This document shows positions 1-6,736 of a stretch of 10,176 nt of DNA, one piece after another. The DNA comes from Synechococcus sp. CPC35 (lineage in GTDB: Bacteria; Cyanobacteriota; Cyanobacteriia; PCC-6307; Cyanobiaceae): positions 1 through 10,176 of the forward strand of contig NYUU01000136.1 in assembly GCA_002684175.1 (NCBI GenBank), read 5' to 3'. How positions within the stretch are numbered: the stretch's first letter is position 1; each line of letters begins with the position of its first letter. The notes below the pieces were generated by a model. The model was not told the origin of the DNA, searched no databases, and saw nothing but the letters and a program-made list of their open reading frames with translations. The translations under genes and the position numbers were made by a program.

Positions 1-1
1 C

Positions 2-628
2 GACCTGAAGGCGTTTCTGAACGATGCCTGCATCGAGTGGTGCAAGCTGTTTCCCGCCTTTTCCATCGAGACCGAGGAACTCCTGGCTGATCTGGTTCAG
101 CTGCTGCGCCAGCGCATCGTGTCCCAGCTGGAGGAGGACGGAATCGCAGCGGATCTCATCAGCGCTGTGGCCGGTGACCCGATTCCCGATCAGCAGCTGC
201 TCTCGGATCCGGAGGATGTCCGCAAGCGGGTGAAGCTGTTGAAGGAGCTGAGATCGTCAGGCGAACTGAACGCTGTTCAGGCGGTCGTACAGAGAGCCAG
301 TCGACTGGCTGAAAAGGGTGATCTTTCCTCGGGGTGCCTGGAACCAGGAGATGTGGTGAGTCGTGACCTGTTCGCGTCACCCAGCGAGCACGCTCTCTTC
401 GATGCCGTTGATTTTGTGGCAAAGGCAGCGCGGGATCGGGACTATGCCGAGCTGGCAGGAGCGTTGAAACGGGCCACACCTGCACTCGAATCATTCTTTG
501 ATGGTGAATCGAGCGTCATGGTGATGTGCGAAGACGCTGCCGTTCGCAGCAACCGCCTCAACCTTCTCTCTGTGCTCCGCAATCAGGCCTGGGTTCTTGC
601 TGATTTCGGAGCCCTGCAGTCGCGATGA
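2..628 (+). CDS. glyS: Glycyl-tRNA synthetase beta subunit, C-terminal part (5' end outside window)
   Basis: This is the last 208 residues of the beta subunit of the bacterial alpha2beta2 glycyl-tRNA synthetase, which charges tRNA-Gly in the cytoplasm. The frame is open from base 2, so the gene begins upstream of the window. The visible part carries the family's helical tail: an LLRQRIVSQL helix, then GIAADLISAVAG, a stretch of long charged helices, and the C-terminal DALR-type anticodon-binding region ending in VMVMCEDAAVRSNRLNLLSVLR and VLADFGALQ, which is very typical of GlyS. In this enzyme the alpha subunit (glyQ) binds glycine and ATP while beta mainly contacts tRNA (family knowledge). 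Nothing looks broken. The gene ends in TGA at 626-628, and the next gene is on the opposite strand, so glyS is the end of its transcript. Confidence 0.93.
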   Translation, partial: DLKAFLNDACIEWCKLFPAFSIETEELLADLVQLLRQRIVSQLEEDGIAADLISAVAGDPIPDQQLLSDPEDVRKRVKLLKELRSSGELNAVQAVVQRASRLAEKGDLSSGCLEPGDVVSRDLFASPSEHALFDAVDFVAKAARDRDYAELAGALKRATPALESFFDGESSVMVMCEDAAVRSNRLNLLSVLRNQAWVLADFGALQSR

Positions 629-698
629 CTCCCTGAGCCATCCATCACTCACTGTCTGTGAAACAGCTCCTGAAAAACAACCCCTGTGAAATAGCCCC
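629..698. other. Convergent intergenic gap with a 12-nt direct repeat
   Basis: This 70-bp gap lies between the ends of glyS and the convergent minus-strand gene. It contains CTGTGAAACAGC (656-667) and CTGTGAAATAGC (684-695), 11 of 12 identical and 28 bp apart. The first copy can fold as a 4-bp stem with a GAA loop. There is no run of T after either copy, so I do not see an intrinsic terminator here. Confidence 0.4.
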
Positions 699-1304
699 CT
701 ATGGACAGCATGCACAGTCAGCACAGTCACTGCGAATGATGCTGTCTCCATAACAGACACTCGCATTCAGCAATGGGCTGCTGAAGCCGAGGCATTTGGG
801 CTTGGTCTTGGCCTTGGTCTGATCAGAGCAGGGTTTCCAGGTTGCAGCGGCATCCATGGTCAGCACAACATCGGCAAGACTGCCTGGGATCGGAGTTCCT
901 GTATCAACCGGAACGATCTTGTAGCGAACATGGCTGGGGGTCACTTCAATTCCATTGATTTCAACGATCTGAGTTCTCAGGTGTGAAGCCGAAAGAGTTG
1001 CTTTTGCACTTTTATTGAACGTCAGATCGCGCAATTTCCAAAGGCCTCTGACTCGGGGCTGACGAAATTCAGATCGGACATTCTGAGCTCTATTGGAGAA
1101 CATCTCGACAGCTGAAATACGCTTCTTGGGAAATTGCAAGATCTCCATACCACCAGCTTCTGTTACATAACTCCCTTGATCAGAATGCAGCACAAACAGA
1201 AACTGTGGAGCCTGATCGCCCGACCTTTTTAACTCAGACCAAGCAACTTCAGGAGCAACAATTAAAGAGAAGATTGCCCAGGCACTGATTGATATAATTT
1301 TCAA
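699..1304 (-). CDS. Secreted protein with C-terminal cysteine cluster, function unknown
   Basis: A 201-residue protein that I cannot name. It starts with a hydrophobic signal segment (residues 1-23, MKIISISAWAIFSLIVAPEV then AWS), so export from the cytoplasm is likely. The middle (about 34-152) reads like a beta-rich domain: QFLFVLHSDQGSY, then EMFSNRAQ, VRGLWKL, and LADVVLTMDA. This pattern resembles small exported cyanobacterial hypothetical proteins with an FSxR motif; that is an impression only. The last 43 residues hold seven cysteines (159, 171, 184, 194, 197, 199, 200), ending in CADCACCP, which suggests disulfides or metal binding. The start is TTG at 1304, sharing TTGA with the stop of the upstream lipoprotein gene; it has only a weak GAG-rich ribosome site, so coupled translation is likely. 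The local base composition is much more AT-rich than the flanking genes. Confidence 0.72.
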   Translation of the reverse strand: MKIISISAWAIFSLIVAPEVAWSELKRSGDQAPQFLFVLHSDQGSYVTEAGGMEILQFPKKRISAVEMFSNRAQNVRSEFRQPRVRGLWKLRDLTFNKSAKATLSASHLRTQIVEINGIEVTPSHVRYKIVPVDTGTPIPGSLADVVLTMDAAATWKPCSDQTKAKTKPKCLGFSSPLLNASVCYGDSIIRSDCADCACCP

Positions 1305-1735
1305 CTCTCACACACCTCAAAAGCCTCTCCATATTTTCTTTCAACTGTTTTCCCATCCATAACGACTGTTGTCTGATCATATAATTCACAAACATCTTTC
1401 TTGAATTCCGAAAGTTCATCAGGATCAAAGACAACAGCCTTGGCATAACCTTTTTTCTGCATTCCTTTTTTCACACATTCTTTATCCCAGAGCTGCGCCT
1501 TCTTCTGCCACTGTCCGTTAGCCCCAAGCCTTGTGTAAACCTCAGTCCCATCGATCTCACATCCATCCTTGATGTTCTCCCATTCAACAAAAGACATGAT
1601 TGTTTCGCCCTCAGCCGTGACCTTTGCCTGATCAGGGTTCTTTGCGCATGAAGCGAGCATCAGGACGGAGCCTGTGATCAATACCCCGAAGCCTCGCATC
1701 GACAATAGGAAGGAATGCATGAAACAAAAACACAT
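1301..1735 (-). CDS. Small putative lipoprotein, function unknown
   Basis: A 144-residue protein, probably a lipoprotein. Residues 14-29 form a hydrophobic core (RGFGVLITGSVLMLAS region) directly followed by a lipobox, L-A-S-C, with Cys30 as the expected lipid-bearing residue after signal peptidase II cleavage. The mature part (about 115 residues) is charged and soluble, with four further cysteines (59, 87, 116, 142), enough for two disulfides in the periplasm. I do not recognise the family. The start at 1735 is supported by a good AGGAGA ribosome site six bases upstream of ATG; Met6 and Met13 are less well placed. It is the first gene of a two-gene minus-strand unit with the Cys-rich exported protein, and the two genes overlap by four bases. 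GC content over 1261-1500 is about 38% by hand count, against about 59% in a sampled part of typA. Confidence 0.78.
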   Translation of the reverse strand: MCFCFMHSFLLSMRGFGVLITGSVLMLASCAKNPDQAKVTAEGETIMSFVEWENIKDGCEIDGTEVYTRLGANGQWQKKAQLWDKECVKKGMQKKGYAKAVVFDPDELSEFKKDVCELYDQTTVVMDGKTVERKYGEAFEVCES

Positions 1736-1740
1736 ATGGT

Positions 1741-1746
1741 TCTCCT
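1741..1746 (-). promoter_or_regulatory. Ribosome binding site of the lipoprotein gene
   Basis: Read on the minus strand this is AGGAGA, with ACCAT between it and the ATG at 1735. It is one of the clearest Shine-Dalgarno sites in the window and fixes the start at 1735 rather than at the internal Met codons. Confidence 0.7.
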
Positions 1747-1863
1747 CTCAGAATAGACAGCCAACCTGATTGCGAACAAAGGTCAACGAGATTTTTTCAG
1801 GGCTCTGGATGTTGGCGCCGGGAGCGGATCTGGCTACAGATGAAGGATTCAATCAGGAACATC

Positions 1864-2127
1864 ATGTCGGATCCGACTCCCCAGCAGAATCAGCAGCCCA
1901 TCGTCATCAAGCAGGGAGGCAATGGGCTGGGGATGGTGATCGCCGCGGTCATCATTGCCGGCGCTGCTGTTTATGCCATCAACGTATGGTCAACCACAAG
2001 AAAAGAAACAGCACCGGGAACAAACCTTCGTCAAGGCATCGAAAAAATCAAAGAAGAGGTCGGCAAATCTCCTGGACTGGAGACGATCAAAAACAAGGTT
2101 GGAAGCACGATCGAAGCAGGTCAGTGA
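1864..2127 (+). CDS. Small single-pass membrane protein, function unknown
   Basis: An 87-residue protein I do not recognise by name. It has a Gln/Pro-rich polar N-terminus (MSDPTPQQNQQPIVIKQGG), one clear membrane helix at about residues 21-42 (GLGMVIAAVIIAGAAVYAINVW), and a lysine/glutamate-rich C-terminal tail that looks like an amphipathic helix (LRQGIEKIKEEVGKSPGLE then TIKNKVGS). I chose ATG 1864 because AGGA at 1855-1858 lies five bases before it; the in-frame ATG at 1840 has no properly spaced site. The positive charge is mainly after the helix, so the tail is probably cytoplasmic (inference). It diverges from the lipoprotein gene and converges with chlP, ending only 17 bp from the chlP stop. 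It looks intact, and is probably a lineage-specific small envelope or thylakoid protein. Confidence 0.68.
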   Translation: MSDPTPQQNQQPIVIKQGGNGLGMVIAAVIIAGAAVYAINVWSTTRKETAPGTNLRQGIEKIKEEVGKSPGLETIKNKVGSTIEAGQ

Positions 2128-2128
2128 G

Positions 2129-2137
2129 CCCCCCCCC
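2129..2137. repeat. Run of nine C between convergent genes
   Basis: A (C)9 homopolymer lies directly after the stop codon of the small membrane protein gene and before the chlP stop. Such runs are prone to slippage; this one sits outside both reading frames, so a length change would not alter either protein. Confidence 0.9.
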
Positions 2138-2138
2138 A

Positions 2139-2158
2139 CCAGGGTCAGCTGACCCTGG
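2139..2158. repeat. Perfect 20-bp palindrome spanning the chlP stop codon
   Basis: CCAGGGTCAGCTGACCCTGG is identical to its own reverse complement. It includes the last three codons of chlP (R-V-S) and its TGA. As RNA it could form a GC-rich hairpin of about eight pairs with a four-base loop, from either strand. Neither side is followed by a U tract, so it is not a standard intrinsic terminator, but its place between two convergent genes fits a shared 3'-end or mRNA-stability element (inference). Confidence 0.75.
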
Positions 2159-3512
2159 ATGTTGACTTGTCCTTGGATGTTGCCTTGTCCTTGGACTGCG
2201 CCTTGACAGCCTGAGCTGCCTCTTCAGCAAGGAAATCACCTTCTGAACGACCCACTGCAGAAGGAACAGGTGTGTAATCCTTTGGCGCCAGTCCCTGACC
2301 ACGAACCAGACTGCCGAGAGTCCGCAGGGTCAGCCTGATCTGCTGCAGGGGATTCATCATCACCACCCGCTTGTACAGATAGCTGTCAAAGGTGAGCTTC
2401 TGTACATCCTTGTCACCACACATCTCAACAAAAGCTTCTCTCGCTGAATCATTGCGATAAAAAATCTTCTGAAGAATGTCGAGAACCGCATAAGTGGCTC
2501 CGTACTTGCGATCCCAGCGCTTGAGATAAGTGGACTTGATCTGCTTCTCTGTCGGAATCACAGCTCCGTTCCGGGAGATCTCAACGATGGCCTCGGCGCA
2601 CATCCGCCCGCTTTTGGCTGCAAAGTAGATTCCTTCCCCTGAACTCTTGGTGACATAACCGGCGGCATCACCCACAAGGGCCATGCGCCCCACGACACGA
2701 CGGGGTCGTGGATGTTCAGGGATGGGATGCGCCTCAACCTTGATGACCTCGCCTTTGTAAAGACGTTTTGTGGCGCGTTCACGAATCCCCTTCTGCAGGC
2801 CCTTGATCAGGCTCTGGTTCTTCTGCATCGTCCCTGTCCCCACGGCCACATGGTCGTATTTGGGGAACACCCAGGCATAGAAATCCGGGGAAACGTCGGA
2901 ACCGACGTACATCTCAGCCAGATTCTCGTAGTAGGTCATTTCCTCCGCCGGAAGCTTGATCCGCTCCTGAAAGGCGATGGCAACGTTGTAATCGCCGGCA
3001 TCCATCGCTTTGGCCACCCGGGAATTGGCGCCATCGGCACCGATGATCAGATCCACATCCAGAGACTTCTGTTCCCCGGTTGAACCTGCGCCACTGTGAT
3101 CGGCGTAATGGATGGTGTAAGGACCCTGTCGTTTCTCACCGGTATCAATCCTCAGAACAAGGCCGTTGATCAGCGTTGTGCCGAGGTCTGCAGCGCGATT
3201 CCGGAGGAAGGAATCAAAAACCTCTCGACGGCACATGCCGATGTAGGCGTTGTCGTCATATCCGAGAGGATCAAGACGAATATCAACTTCACGGTTGGAC
3301 GGTGAAATCATCCTCATATTTCTGACTTTCCGGTCGATGATCGAATCCGGAAGATCAAATTCCTCAACCATGCAAAGGGGAATGGCACCACCGCAGGGTT
3401 TGGCGTTGTCAAGCTTGCGCTCGAACAACCAGGTCTGAATCCCGGCCTTGGCCAGCACCTCTGCGGCACAGGAACCACTGGGGCCTCCGCCGATCACCGC
3501 AACACGCAACAT
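2145..3512 (-). CDS. chlP: Geranylgeranyl reductase (ChlP)
   Basis: ChlP is the NADPH-dependent flavoprotein that reduces three double bases-pairs' worth of unsaturation, i.e. three double bonds, of the geranylgeranyl chain to the phytyl chain of chlorophyll a; it also supplies phytyl for tocopherol and phylloquinone (family knowledge). The 455-residue product has the FAD-binding dinucleotide fold at the very N-terminus (MLRVAVIGGGPSGSCAAEVL, GxGxxG-type at 8-13), the KPCGGAIP segment (38-45), the second FAD motif VDLIIGADGANSRVA (153-167), and LVGDAAGYVTKSSGEGI (279-295), all hallmarks of this family. ATG 3512 is chosen because the protein then begins at the usual MLRV, with GGAG nine bases upstream; a longer in-frame extension to 3584 adds an unconserved-looking Pro/Arg stretch. 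The C-terminus carries a Lys/Ser/Asp-rich tail encoded by an 18-bp tandem repeat. It diverges from the peptidase gene. Confidence 0.96.
   Translation of the reverse strand: MLRVAVIGGGPSGSCAAEVLAKAGIQTWLFERKLDNAKPCGGAIPLCMVEEFDLPDSIIDRKVRNMRMISPSNREVDIRLDPLGYDDNAYIGMCRREVFDSFLRNRAADLGTTLINGLVLRIDTGEKRQGPYTIHYADHSGAGSTGEQKSLDVDLIIGADGANSRVAKAMDAGDYNVAIAFQERIKLPAEEMTYYENLAEMYVGSDVSPDFYAWVFPKYDHVAVGTGTMQKNQSLIKGLQKGIRERATKRLYKGEVIKVEAHPIPEHPRPRRVVGRMALVGDAAGYVTKSSGEGIYFAAKSGRMCAEAIVEISRNGAVIPTEKQIKSTYLKRWDRKYGATYAVLDILQKIFYRNDSAREAFVEMCGDKDVQKLTFDSYLYKRVVMMNPLQQIRLTLRTLGSLVRGQGLAPKDYTPVPSAVGRSEGDFLAEEAAQAVKAQSKDKATSKDKSTSRVS
2160..2195 (-). repeat. Two-copy 18-bp tandem repeat in the chlP 3' end
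   Basis: Units 2160-2177 and 2178-2195 differ at one base and encode TSKDKA/TSKDKS-type hexapeptides (tail reads SKDKATSKDKSTSRVS). The repeat keeps the frame, so it lengthens a disordered, charged tail without touching the catalytic part. Confidence 0.8.
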
Positions 3513-3619
3513 CTCAGCCGTCTCCGCTGGACTGTTTTTTGAAGCTACCACCCGCCGGGCCGGGGGGTCTGGTCCCTCTGGCACCCGCCCTTACGATCGA
3601 CACAACACGCAGCAGCCAT
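3513..3619. promoter_or_regulatory. Divergent upstream region of chlP and the peptidase gene
   Basis: This interval of about 107 bp (if the peptidase starts at 3620) must hold the chlP promoter and perhaps that of the divergent gene. It is GC-rich with a G6 run and a CCGGGCCGG stretch. The only site I can point to is GGAG for chlP (3522-3525 on the plus strand as CTCC). I see no convincing -10/-35 pair. Confidence 0.35.
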
Positions 3620-4381
3620 TTGGTCCGGGCCTCCCCTGCGAGACGCCCCAACAGGGAAGACATCCCCGTTGCAAAACGAACCCGACCTGCTCGCCCACGC
3701 CGGGGCGGAGGAGGGCTCGGTCTGATCCTGGGCTGCCTGCTGGTGTGCACCGGAAGCCTGGTCGCCGTGATGATCGGGCCTCAACTGCTCGGACGTCTGG
3801 GACCATCCTCTTCCCTTGAGATTCCCGAATTCAGCGAACGTCCGGATGCGGATGGACGTTTGCTTGGCCACTTCCCATACATGGAGGCAACCCCCGATCA
3901 GCTGGTCAGCGTCGAGCCTGGCATCGAGCTGCATATAGATGCGGCGGAAGCCCTCAGGTCAATGATGCAGGCGGCTGCTGCCGATGGGGTGGACCTGCGT
4001 GTGATCAGCGGATACCGATCACTCGATCTCCAGGAGTCGATCTTCTTCGACATTGCATCCGAACGAAACCAGACAGCGGAGGAAAGAGCCCAGGTGTCGG
4101 CTCCACCCGGCTATTCCGAACACAGCACCGGTTACGCAGTGGATCTCGGAGACGGAACAGCCCCGGAGACCAACCTGTCTCAGACATTCGAAGAAACTCC
4201 TGGCTTCCGCTGGCTGCAGGATCATGCAGCTCGCTATCACTTTGTGCTCTCCTTTCCTGAAAGAAATGACCAGGGTGTGATGTACGAGCCCTGGCACTGG
4301 CGTTTTGAAGGAAGTTCCGAAGCATTGAGAATGTTCGAATCAGCTCGCCGATTCGCCTTTCGCAGTCAAACCGGATCCTGA
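3620..4381 (+). CDS. Membrane-anchored D-alanyl-D-alanine carboxypeptidase, M15B/VanY family
   Basis: A zinc peptidase predicted to trim D-Ala-D-Ala ends of peptidoglycan stem peptides in the periplasm. From a start at 3620 it is 253 residues: a basic N-terminus (RRPNREDIPVAKRTRPARPR), one membrane anchor at about 33-53, a linker, then the VanY-type domain. Diagnostic motifs are SGYRS (130-134), SEHSTGYAVDLGD with zinc ligands His168 and Asp175 (SxHxxGxAxD), and EPWHW with Glu223 and His226 (ExxH). All expected zinc and catalytic residues are present. The start is uncertain: no in-frame ATG precedes the anchor; only TTG at 3620 and TTG at 3539 are available and neither has a good ribosome site. 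I prefer 3620 because 3539 leaves only 26 bp to the divergent chlP start. No vancomycin-resistance context is present, so a cell-wall housekeeping role is likely. Confidence 0.86.
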   Translation: MVRASPARRPNREDIPVAKRTRPARPRRGGGGLGLILGCLLVCTGSLVAVMIGPQLLGRLGPSSSLEIPEFSERPDADGRLLGHFPYMEATPDQLVSVEPGIELHIDAAEALRSMMQAAAADGVDLRVISGYRSLDLQESIFFDIASERNQTAEERAQVSAPPGYSEHSTGYAVDLGDGTAPETNLSQTFEETPGFRWLQDHAARYHFVLSFPERNDQGVMYEPWHWRFEGSSEALRMFESARRFAFRSQTGS

Positions 4382-4455
4382 ACAGCGCTCTTCGGGGCAG
4401 GGACTTTTTCAAGCCTCAATCGAACAGAGCCCGTTTCAGGGGACTCCGAGCGGTG

Positions 4456-4478
4456 AATGATGTAGGGAATGCATCATT
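4456..4478 (+). terminator. Hairpin with T/C-rich tail between the peptidase gene and typA
   Basis: AATGATG (4456-4462) and CATCATT (4472-4478) form a perfect 7-bp stem with a nine-base loop, followed by TTCTTTCTC. It could be a weak intrinsic terminator for the peptidase gene, or an operator or leader hairpin for typA. The stem is AT-rich and the T run is interrupted, so terminator function is only a possibility. Confidence 0.35.
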
Positions 4479-4552
4479 TCTTTCTCATGTTGAGATAGCC
4501 TTTCGCCCTGCGCCTTCAGGCGTTCTTCACAATTTCAAAACCGTCAAGCCGC

Positions 4553-6355
4553 ATGAGCGCCCAGCACAAGGCGATTCGCAACATCGCCATCATCGCTCAC
4601 GTCGACCATGGCAAAACAACTCTGGTGGACTCGCTGCTGGCCCAATCAGGCATTTTCCGTGACAACGAAGCAGTCCCCACCTGCGTGCTGGACTCCAACG
4701 ACCTGGAGCGTGAACGGGGAATCACCATCCTCTCCAAGAACACAGCTGTCACCTACAACGAAACGAGAATCAATATCGTTGACACCCCAGGACACGCCGA
4801 CTTCGGCGGTGAGGTGGAACGGGTTCTGGGCATGGTGGACGGCTGTCTGCTGGTCGTTGATGCCAACGAAGGCCCTATGCCTCAGACACGCTTTGTTCTG
4901 AAGAAGGCCCTCGAGCAGGGACTGCGTCCTGTCGTTTTCGTCAACAAGATCGACCGTGCCCGCGTCGATCCGGAAACCGCCGTGGACAAGGTTCTTGATC
5001 TGTTCATCGAGCTTGGAGCCGATGACGATCAGTGCGACTTCCCTTATCTGTTCGGAAGCGGTCTGGGGGGCTTCGCCAAACCCGACATGAAAACAGAGAG
5101 CGACAACATGAGGCCGCTATTCGATGCGATCCTGCGCCATGTCCCCCCGCCGGTGGGTGATGTCGATAAACCTCTTCAGCTTCAGATCACGACCCTTGAT
5201 TACTCCGACTTCCTCGGTCGGATCATCATCGGTCGTGTGCACAACGGTGTGATCAGGCAGGGACAGAGTGCTGCCCTGATCAAGGACGATGGGGTGGTCA
5301 AAAAAGGGCGGATCAGCAAGCTGCTTGGTTTCGAAGGCCTGCAACGCGTCGATATCGAGCAGGCCAGTGCTGGGGATCTGGTTGCCGTGGCCGGTTTCGA
5401 CGATGTGAATATCGGTGAAACCATCGCCTGCCCGGATGAGCCCACAGCACTGCCACTGATCAAGGTGGATGAACCCACCCTGCAGATGACCTTCGTGGTC
5501 AACGACTCACCATTTGCAGGCAAGGAAGGCAAATTCGTCACCAGCCGACAGATTCGCGACCGCCTGCAGCGTGAGCTGCTGACCAACGTTGCCCTGCGTG
5601 TTGAAGACACGGATTCACCGGATCGCTTCTCCGTCAGCGGTAGGGGAGAACTTCACCTGGGGATCCTGATTGAAACAATGCGGCGCGAGGGATACGAGTT
5701 CCAGGTTTCCCAGCCGCAGGTCATCTTCCGCACCATCGACGGCACACCCTGCGAACCTGTTGAGACGCTGGTGATGGACGTACCTGAGGCCGCCGTTGGC
5801 TCATGCATCGAAAAACTCGGCATGCGCAAGGGAGAGATGCAGAACATGGAAACCGGTCAGGACGGCCGCACCCAACTGGAGTTCGTGGTGCCGTCCCGAG
5901 GGCTTATCGGCTTCCGCGGTGAATTCATCCGCGCCACCCGCGGCGAAGGGATCATGAGTCATTCCTTCTTCGAGTACCGGGCAATGCTTGGAGATTTCGA
6001 AACCCGACGCAACGGAGTCCTGATTGCCTTTGAAGAGGGCACGGCGACGTTCTACTCCCTGAAGAATGCGGAGGATCGCGGCCAGTTCTTCATCACTCCC
6101 GGCACAAAGGTCTACAAGGGCATGATCATCGGTGAGAACAGCCGCCCGCAGGATCTCGAAATCAACGTCTGCAAGTCCAAGCAGCTCACCAACATGCGTT
6201 CCGCCGGTGCAGAGGAACTCGACACACTGCAGTCTCCTGTGCAGATGACCCTTGAACGGGCCCTTGAGTACATCGGCCCCGATGAGATGCTCGAGGTGAC
6301 GCCTGAATCCATCAGGCTGCGGAAACTGCCCGCCAAGAAAATGGCCAAACGTTGA
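4553..6355 (+). CDS. typA: Ribosome-associated translational GTPase TypA/BipA
   Basis: TypA (BipA) is an EF-G-like GTPase that binds the 70S ribosome and helps large-subunit assembly and growth under stress and cold (family knowledge). The 600-residue length is normal. GTPase motifs: G1 AHVDHGKT (15-22), G2 ERGIT (54-58), G3 DTPGH (77-81), G4 NKID (131-134). The domain II beta barrel follows (about 205-300), then the EF-G-like domains III and V ([30 protein letters not shown] at about 446-458) and the TypA-specific C-terminal domain, with [19 protein letters not shown] and the basic end KKMAKR. The region expected to serve as G5 reads FGSGLGG instead of the SALNG of E. coli. ATG 4553 gives the standard beginning of the protein, but no strong ribosome site precedes it. 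Its stop overlaps the next gene's TTG start. Confidence 0.97.
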   Translation: MSAQHKAIRNIAIIAHVDHGKTTLVDSLLAQSGIFRDNEAVPTCVLDSNDLERERGITILSKNTAVTYNETRINIVDTPGHADFGGEVERVLGMVDGCLLVVDANEGPMPQTRFVLKKALEQGLRPVVFVNKIDRARVDPETAVDKVLDLFIELGADDDQCDFPYLFGSGLGGFAKPDMKTESDNMRPLFDAILRHVPPPVGDVDKPLQLQITTLDYSDFLGRIIIGRVHNGVIRQGQSAALIKDDGVVKKGRISKLLGFEGLQRVDIEQASAGDLVAVAGFDDVNIGETIACPDEPTALPLIKVDEPTLQMTFVVNDSPFAGKEGKFVTSRQIRDRLQRELLTNVALRVEDTDSPDRFSVSGRGELHLGILIETMRREGYEFQVSQPQVIFRTIDGTPCEPVETLVMDVPEAAVGSCIEKLGMRKGEMQNMETGQDGRTQLEFVVPSRGLIGFRGEFIRATRGEGIMSHSFFEYRAMLGDFETRRNGVLIAFEEGTATFYSLKNAEDRGQFFITPGTKVYKGMIIGENSRPQDLEINVCKSKQLTNMRSAGAEELDTLQSPVQMTLERALEYIGPDEMLEVTPESIRLRKLPAKKMAKR

Positions 6356-6711
6356 TCCCCGAGGCCGACCCTCGCTTCATTCAGGGAATGACCCTGTTCA
6401 ATGCTGCCGAATGGTATGAAGCCCACGACGTCTTTGAGGATCTATGGCATGAAACAGCGGATCCTGAGCGCCGAACCCTGCAGGGAATCATTCAGGTCGC
6501 CGTAGCGCAGCTTCATCTGCAACGGGGAAACACCCGTGGAGCAACCATTCTCTTCGGAGAAGCTTTGGGCCGACTGCTTCGCCCCGGCACCCCTGATCTG
6601 GGAATTGATCTTGATGATCTTTGCCGATGTGTACGCCAGCGCCTTGAAACCCTTCAACAGGATGGTGATCCCGAGTGCATCACTGTCCCCTCCCTGCGTC
6701 CGAAGTCCTGA
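6352..6711 (+). CDS. DUF309 family protein
   Basis: A 119-residue soluble protein of the DUF309 family, found in cyanobacteria, plastids and other bacteria; its biochemical role is not known to me. The defining helical motif is FIQGMTLFNAAEWYEAHDVF then EDLWHE (residues 9-34), matching the F..G..LFN..y.EAH..lE.lW pattern, followed by a second helix LQGIIQVAVAQLHLQRGN (43-60), and GEALGRL. The conserved His (25), Glu (23) and His33 could form a polar site. The start is TTG at 6352, giving a TTGA overlap with the typA stop; the next Met (residue 13) would cut into the conserved motif, so I keep TTG. This implies translation coupled to typA. Confidence 0.82.
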   Translation: MIPEADPRFIQGMTLFNAAEWYEAHDVFEDLWHETADPERRTLQGIIQVAVAQLHLQRGNTRGATILFGEALGRLLRPGTPDLGIDLDDLCRCVRQRLETLQQDGDPECITVPSLRPKS

Positions 6712-6736
6712 CAGCTCAGTAGTGTCCTCACATCAA

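Noticed and set aside
1296..1320. ACTCTCACACACCTC resembling the core of the cyanobacterial Yfr1 small RNA
   Set aside because: The match is incomplete, lies inside coding sequence of the lipoprotein gene end, and lacks flanking hairpins.
1736..1863. TTGACC on the minus strand (around 1782-1787) as a -35 box for the lipoprotein gene
   Set aside because: The only -10-like hexamer, TATTCT, is about 25 bases away, too far for a standard promoter.
1770..2165. A 131-codon plus-strand frame overlapping the small membrane protein
   Set aside because: It lies in another frame of the same DNA, is rich in His/Arg/Gly with no domain pattern, and lacks a ribosome site; the 1864 frame has a membrane helix and a good site.
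3514..3934. Minus-strand frames opposite the peptidase gene
   Set aside because: They are Arg/Pro/Gly-rich low-complexity translations of GC-rich coding DNA, while the opposite strand encodes intact zinc-peptidase motifs.
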